From Mytilus californianus (taxonomy: Eukaryota > Mollusca > Bivalvia > Mytilida > Mytilidae), in NCBI RefSeq assembly GCF_021869535.1, contig NW_026262668.1:12074348-12138347 (forward strand): a DNA stretch of 64,000 bases, in the 5' to 3' direction. How positions within the stretch are numbered: position 1 is the first letter of the stretch; each line of letters begins with the position of its first letter. The notes below the pieces were generated by a model. The model searched no databases. It had not been told where the DNA came from and saw only the letters and a list, made by a program, of their open reading frames with translations. The translations under genes and the position numbers were made by a program. This document shows, piece by piece, positions 56,201 to 59,200 of this stretch.

Positions 56201-59200
56201 AATTGATATACATATGTTGTAAATACATGTACCGGTGAATCATGGTCAACATACGGTAGTCAATTCTCAACAGCATATGCCATTTCTGTAATTTTACATT
56301 TGGCCCTAAAAAAGCAGATCTTAAAAAGAAGAGTGCAAATAAAAGAACACAGAAAATTGATGGGTTATCAAAAAAATAATGTGGTGAAAAGTTCACTATA
56401 TTAGTGCTAGTAAACATCCTCTACAGAGTCCAAAAGGTTTTTTGTTTCAGCTTTAAAAATGAAAATCCAAATCAGACGTGCAAGCTGGCTGAAATGGACT
56501 TATAAGGAAAATCAATATCAATCCTATGGGATCACATTGATTTGAAATGAAAACCTGTTTTGATATAAGAATTGAGGACAAGATGTTTCAAGTTTTAATT
56601 TGCCATATTAAAATTCAAACAGTAAAAATCATATCCATATAAGTGAAATTCATCTTAAATATAGGATTTATGCTGGCGGTTGGCATTATCGCATTTTGCA
56701 GTAAAAAAAATTGATTGTTGGCAAAAAGCTATTGTGAAAGAAATATAACGGTTCAACGTACTCCATTTAGTTTATTTAATTCAGGTTATCTGACTTTTTC
56801 AATAATCAGTAAACACTATATTTTTAACTTGAACTCGTCACATGTTACAATTTTGACAGAAAATCAATAATCTGTTGATTGTAAAAGGATAGCTGTTGGC
56901 AATTAATAGATATCTTTTAGCGCCAAAAATGAACTCATTTGCGCCACAACTTATTTGCGCCAATGCTACTTCTGGGCCACTTCATTTTAAAAACTATAGG
57001 TATCATTTGCGTCAATAAAAAATCATCTAATTGCTCAATTTTATGAAATTAATTATTATTACATTATATATCAAATACATGATTGACTTCCCTCCTCCTT
57101 TATCTGAGCTTGGGACCGGCAGTTTCTATGTACATAGATTGACGAACATATTTCAAATCTTTCTTTTTTAAATGTTCTTTGTCAATTTTGAAGAGCTCTG
57201 CATTAATTATTTTAGAAGGTAGCTCAGATAACATATCAGTTACTTTTCGTTTGCATTAGTTTCATGTATATGATCTAATTGACTAATTCCCCACTTAAAA
57301 TAACTGTATAAGATTCATCTGTAAATAGCCTAGCACAACACAATTTAACTGTACATCTCCATATAATTTCTCCATTTTTCTTAACAAATGCCTGACGGAA
57401 TTTGTGTTCTTCCACAACGATGACAAGTTTTCTTATATCGGACTCTATTTTCTGGAACGTTATATCAGACATCTTTTAATGTGATTGATTGATTTTTGGT
57501 GTTTTAACGCCACTTTTAAGCACCGCTTTTGGGCTATTTCGTGGCCGCCAGTTTTTATTGGTGGAGGAAGCCGGAGCGCCCAGAGAAAACCACTGACCTA
57601 CGATAGGAAAACTGACAATCCTAGTCAATTAAGACTGGAGTCAAGTGCACCCGAACGAGTGGGGTTCGAACTCACAACCTTAGTGTTGACTGGCTAGTGA
57701 TTACAGTAGTAACTACTTAGACCACTCGGCCACCGAGGCCCCCACTTTTAATGTGAAAAACTATTCTATTACTGAACAATTTATTTATTGGTGAGTTTTC
57801 TTAATTTTGATGAGTGTTATTCTTAAGTGGATAGGTTAACTATAATAGTACATGTTACATGTATGATATAGGTAAAAAATAAACAGGTTAACGTGGCGCA
57901 ATTTGATTCCATTTATTGGCACAATTAATACCATCAGAAAAATAAAGAGTGGCGCAATTGATACCTTTTCAAAACTGTAAATGGCGCAAATTGATTCTGC
58001 CTGTTCATTGTGTGGTTTAATAAGATTTTGTGATAAAACCACTTCAAGTTCATATGTCATTTGACATGTTTTTTTAAGCGAGTTGTTTTTACTGTCATAA
58101 AAAATAATTGTTTTGAAGTGGGTACTTCACAATGGTTTTGCACTCCTGTTTTAACATAGTTTTATGTTTTAACAATTTAATCCACTTCAAAACAAATATT
58201 TTTTATGGCAGTAACTAGTTTAACCCCGCCACATTCTGTATGTGCCTGTCCCAAGTCAGGAGCCTGTATTTCCATGGTTGTTTTTTGCTGTATATCATAT
58301 TTGTTTTTCGTTTTTTGTTTTGTACATAAACCAGGATGTTAGCTTTCTCGTTTGAATTGTTTTACATTTGTCAATGCAATCCAGGCCCTTTTATAGCTGA
58401 CTATGCAGTATGGGTTTTGCTAATTGTTGAAGGCCATACAATGACCTATAGCTGTTAACTTCTATGTCATTTCGTCTCTGGTGGGAAGTTGTCTCATTGG
58501 CAATCATACCACACCTTCTTCATTTTATAATAATTGAAAGTGGTGAATAAAATATAGTTTTTGTAAAATAGGTGGCAAAAAAGAAATTGTGCCCAAGGGA
58601 AACCCTTCTTAAATGTCAATTTCAAAATACCTTTTGGCCTTGGCTGCTTTGGTGCTGTATAAGTTAATGATTCATTACCACCTTGGGAACTCTGCTTATC
58701 TATACCAAATAAATTGGCTAACCTAGATCTGAAAAAAAAGTTGTCAACTATTATTCCTAATTCTCTATTGCAAACTGTGAAATAATATTGGGGCTCCCAG
58801 CTGAGTGGTCTTGTTGTGCATGCAGCATAGAAAAATTATATTGGAGTCAACATGTTCCATCCGATGCCAGGCAGTAAAATTTGTATTTTCAGTTTCTTTG
58901 CTAAGCACACAGCATTTAGCAATGTATTGAAGAGGTCAAAGCATGAATACTGTTTACTGACCTGCAGATAAGAGTTAAGAATGAAATATAATCTCTTTTT
59001 GGTGTAACCATGGCAACAATCTACATTATTTGATACAAAATATTCCATAAAAGGGGGGTGAAATACCGTGAAAATGTCACAAATGTCCCCAAAATTTGGT
59101 CCAATGTAGAAATTTGATCCATTTGTATGATACCTTTACTAAAACCATTGACATTTATGTATCAACAGATCCAATAAAAAGCATTAAGCTATATGAATTT

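Larger units (their letters stand above)
56925..57990 (-). mobile_element. Decayed transposon with TTTGCGCCA / TGGCGCAAA inverted flanks
   Basis: TTTGCGCCA occurs twice at 56938-56965 (with AGCGCCAA at 56919), and the inverse TGGCGCAA three times at 57894-57990. Between them are a FLYWCH-type coding relic (57100-57472) and a SINE inserted later (57485-57744). The arrangement suggests a DNA transposon, possibly Mutator-like because FLYWCH modules are common in that group, but no transposase catalytic part remains. Intron 2. Confidence 0.5.

Noticed and set aside
57640-57744. tRNA gene (A and B box on the minus strand)
   Set aside because: The promoter boxes belong to a 260-bp SINE with core, tail and target duplication; no intact acceptor stem closing the tRNA was found.
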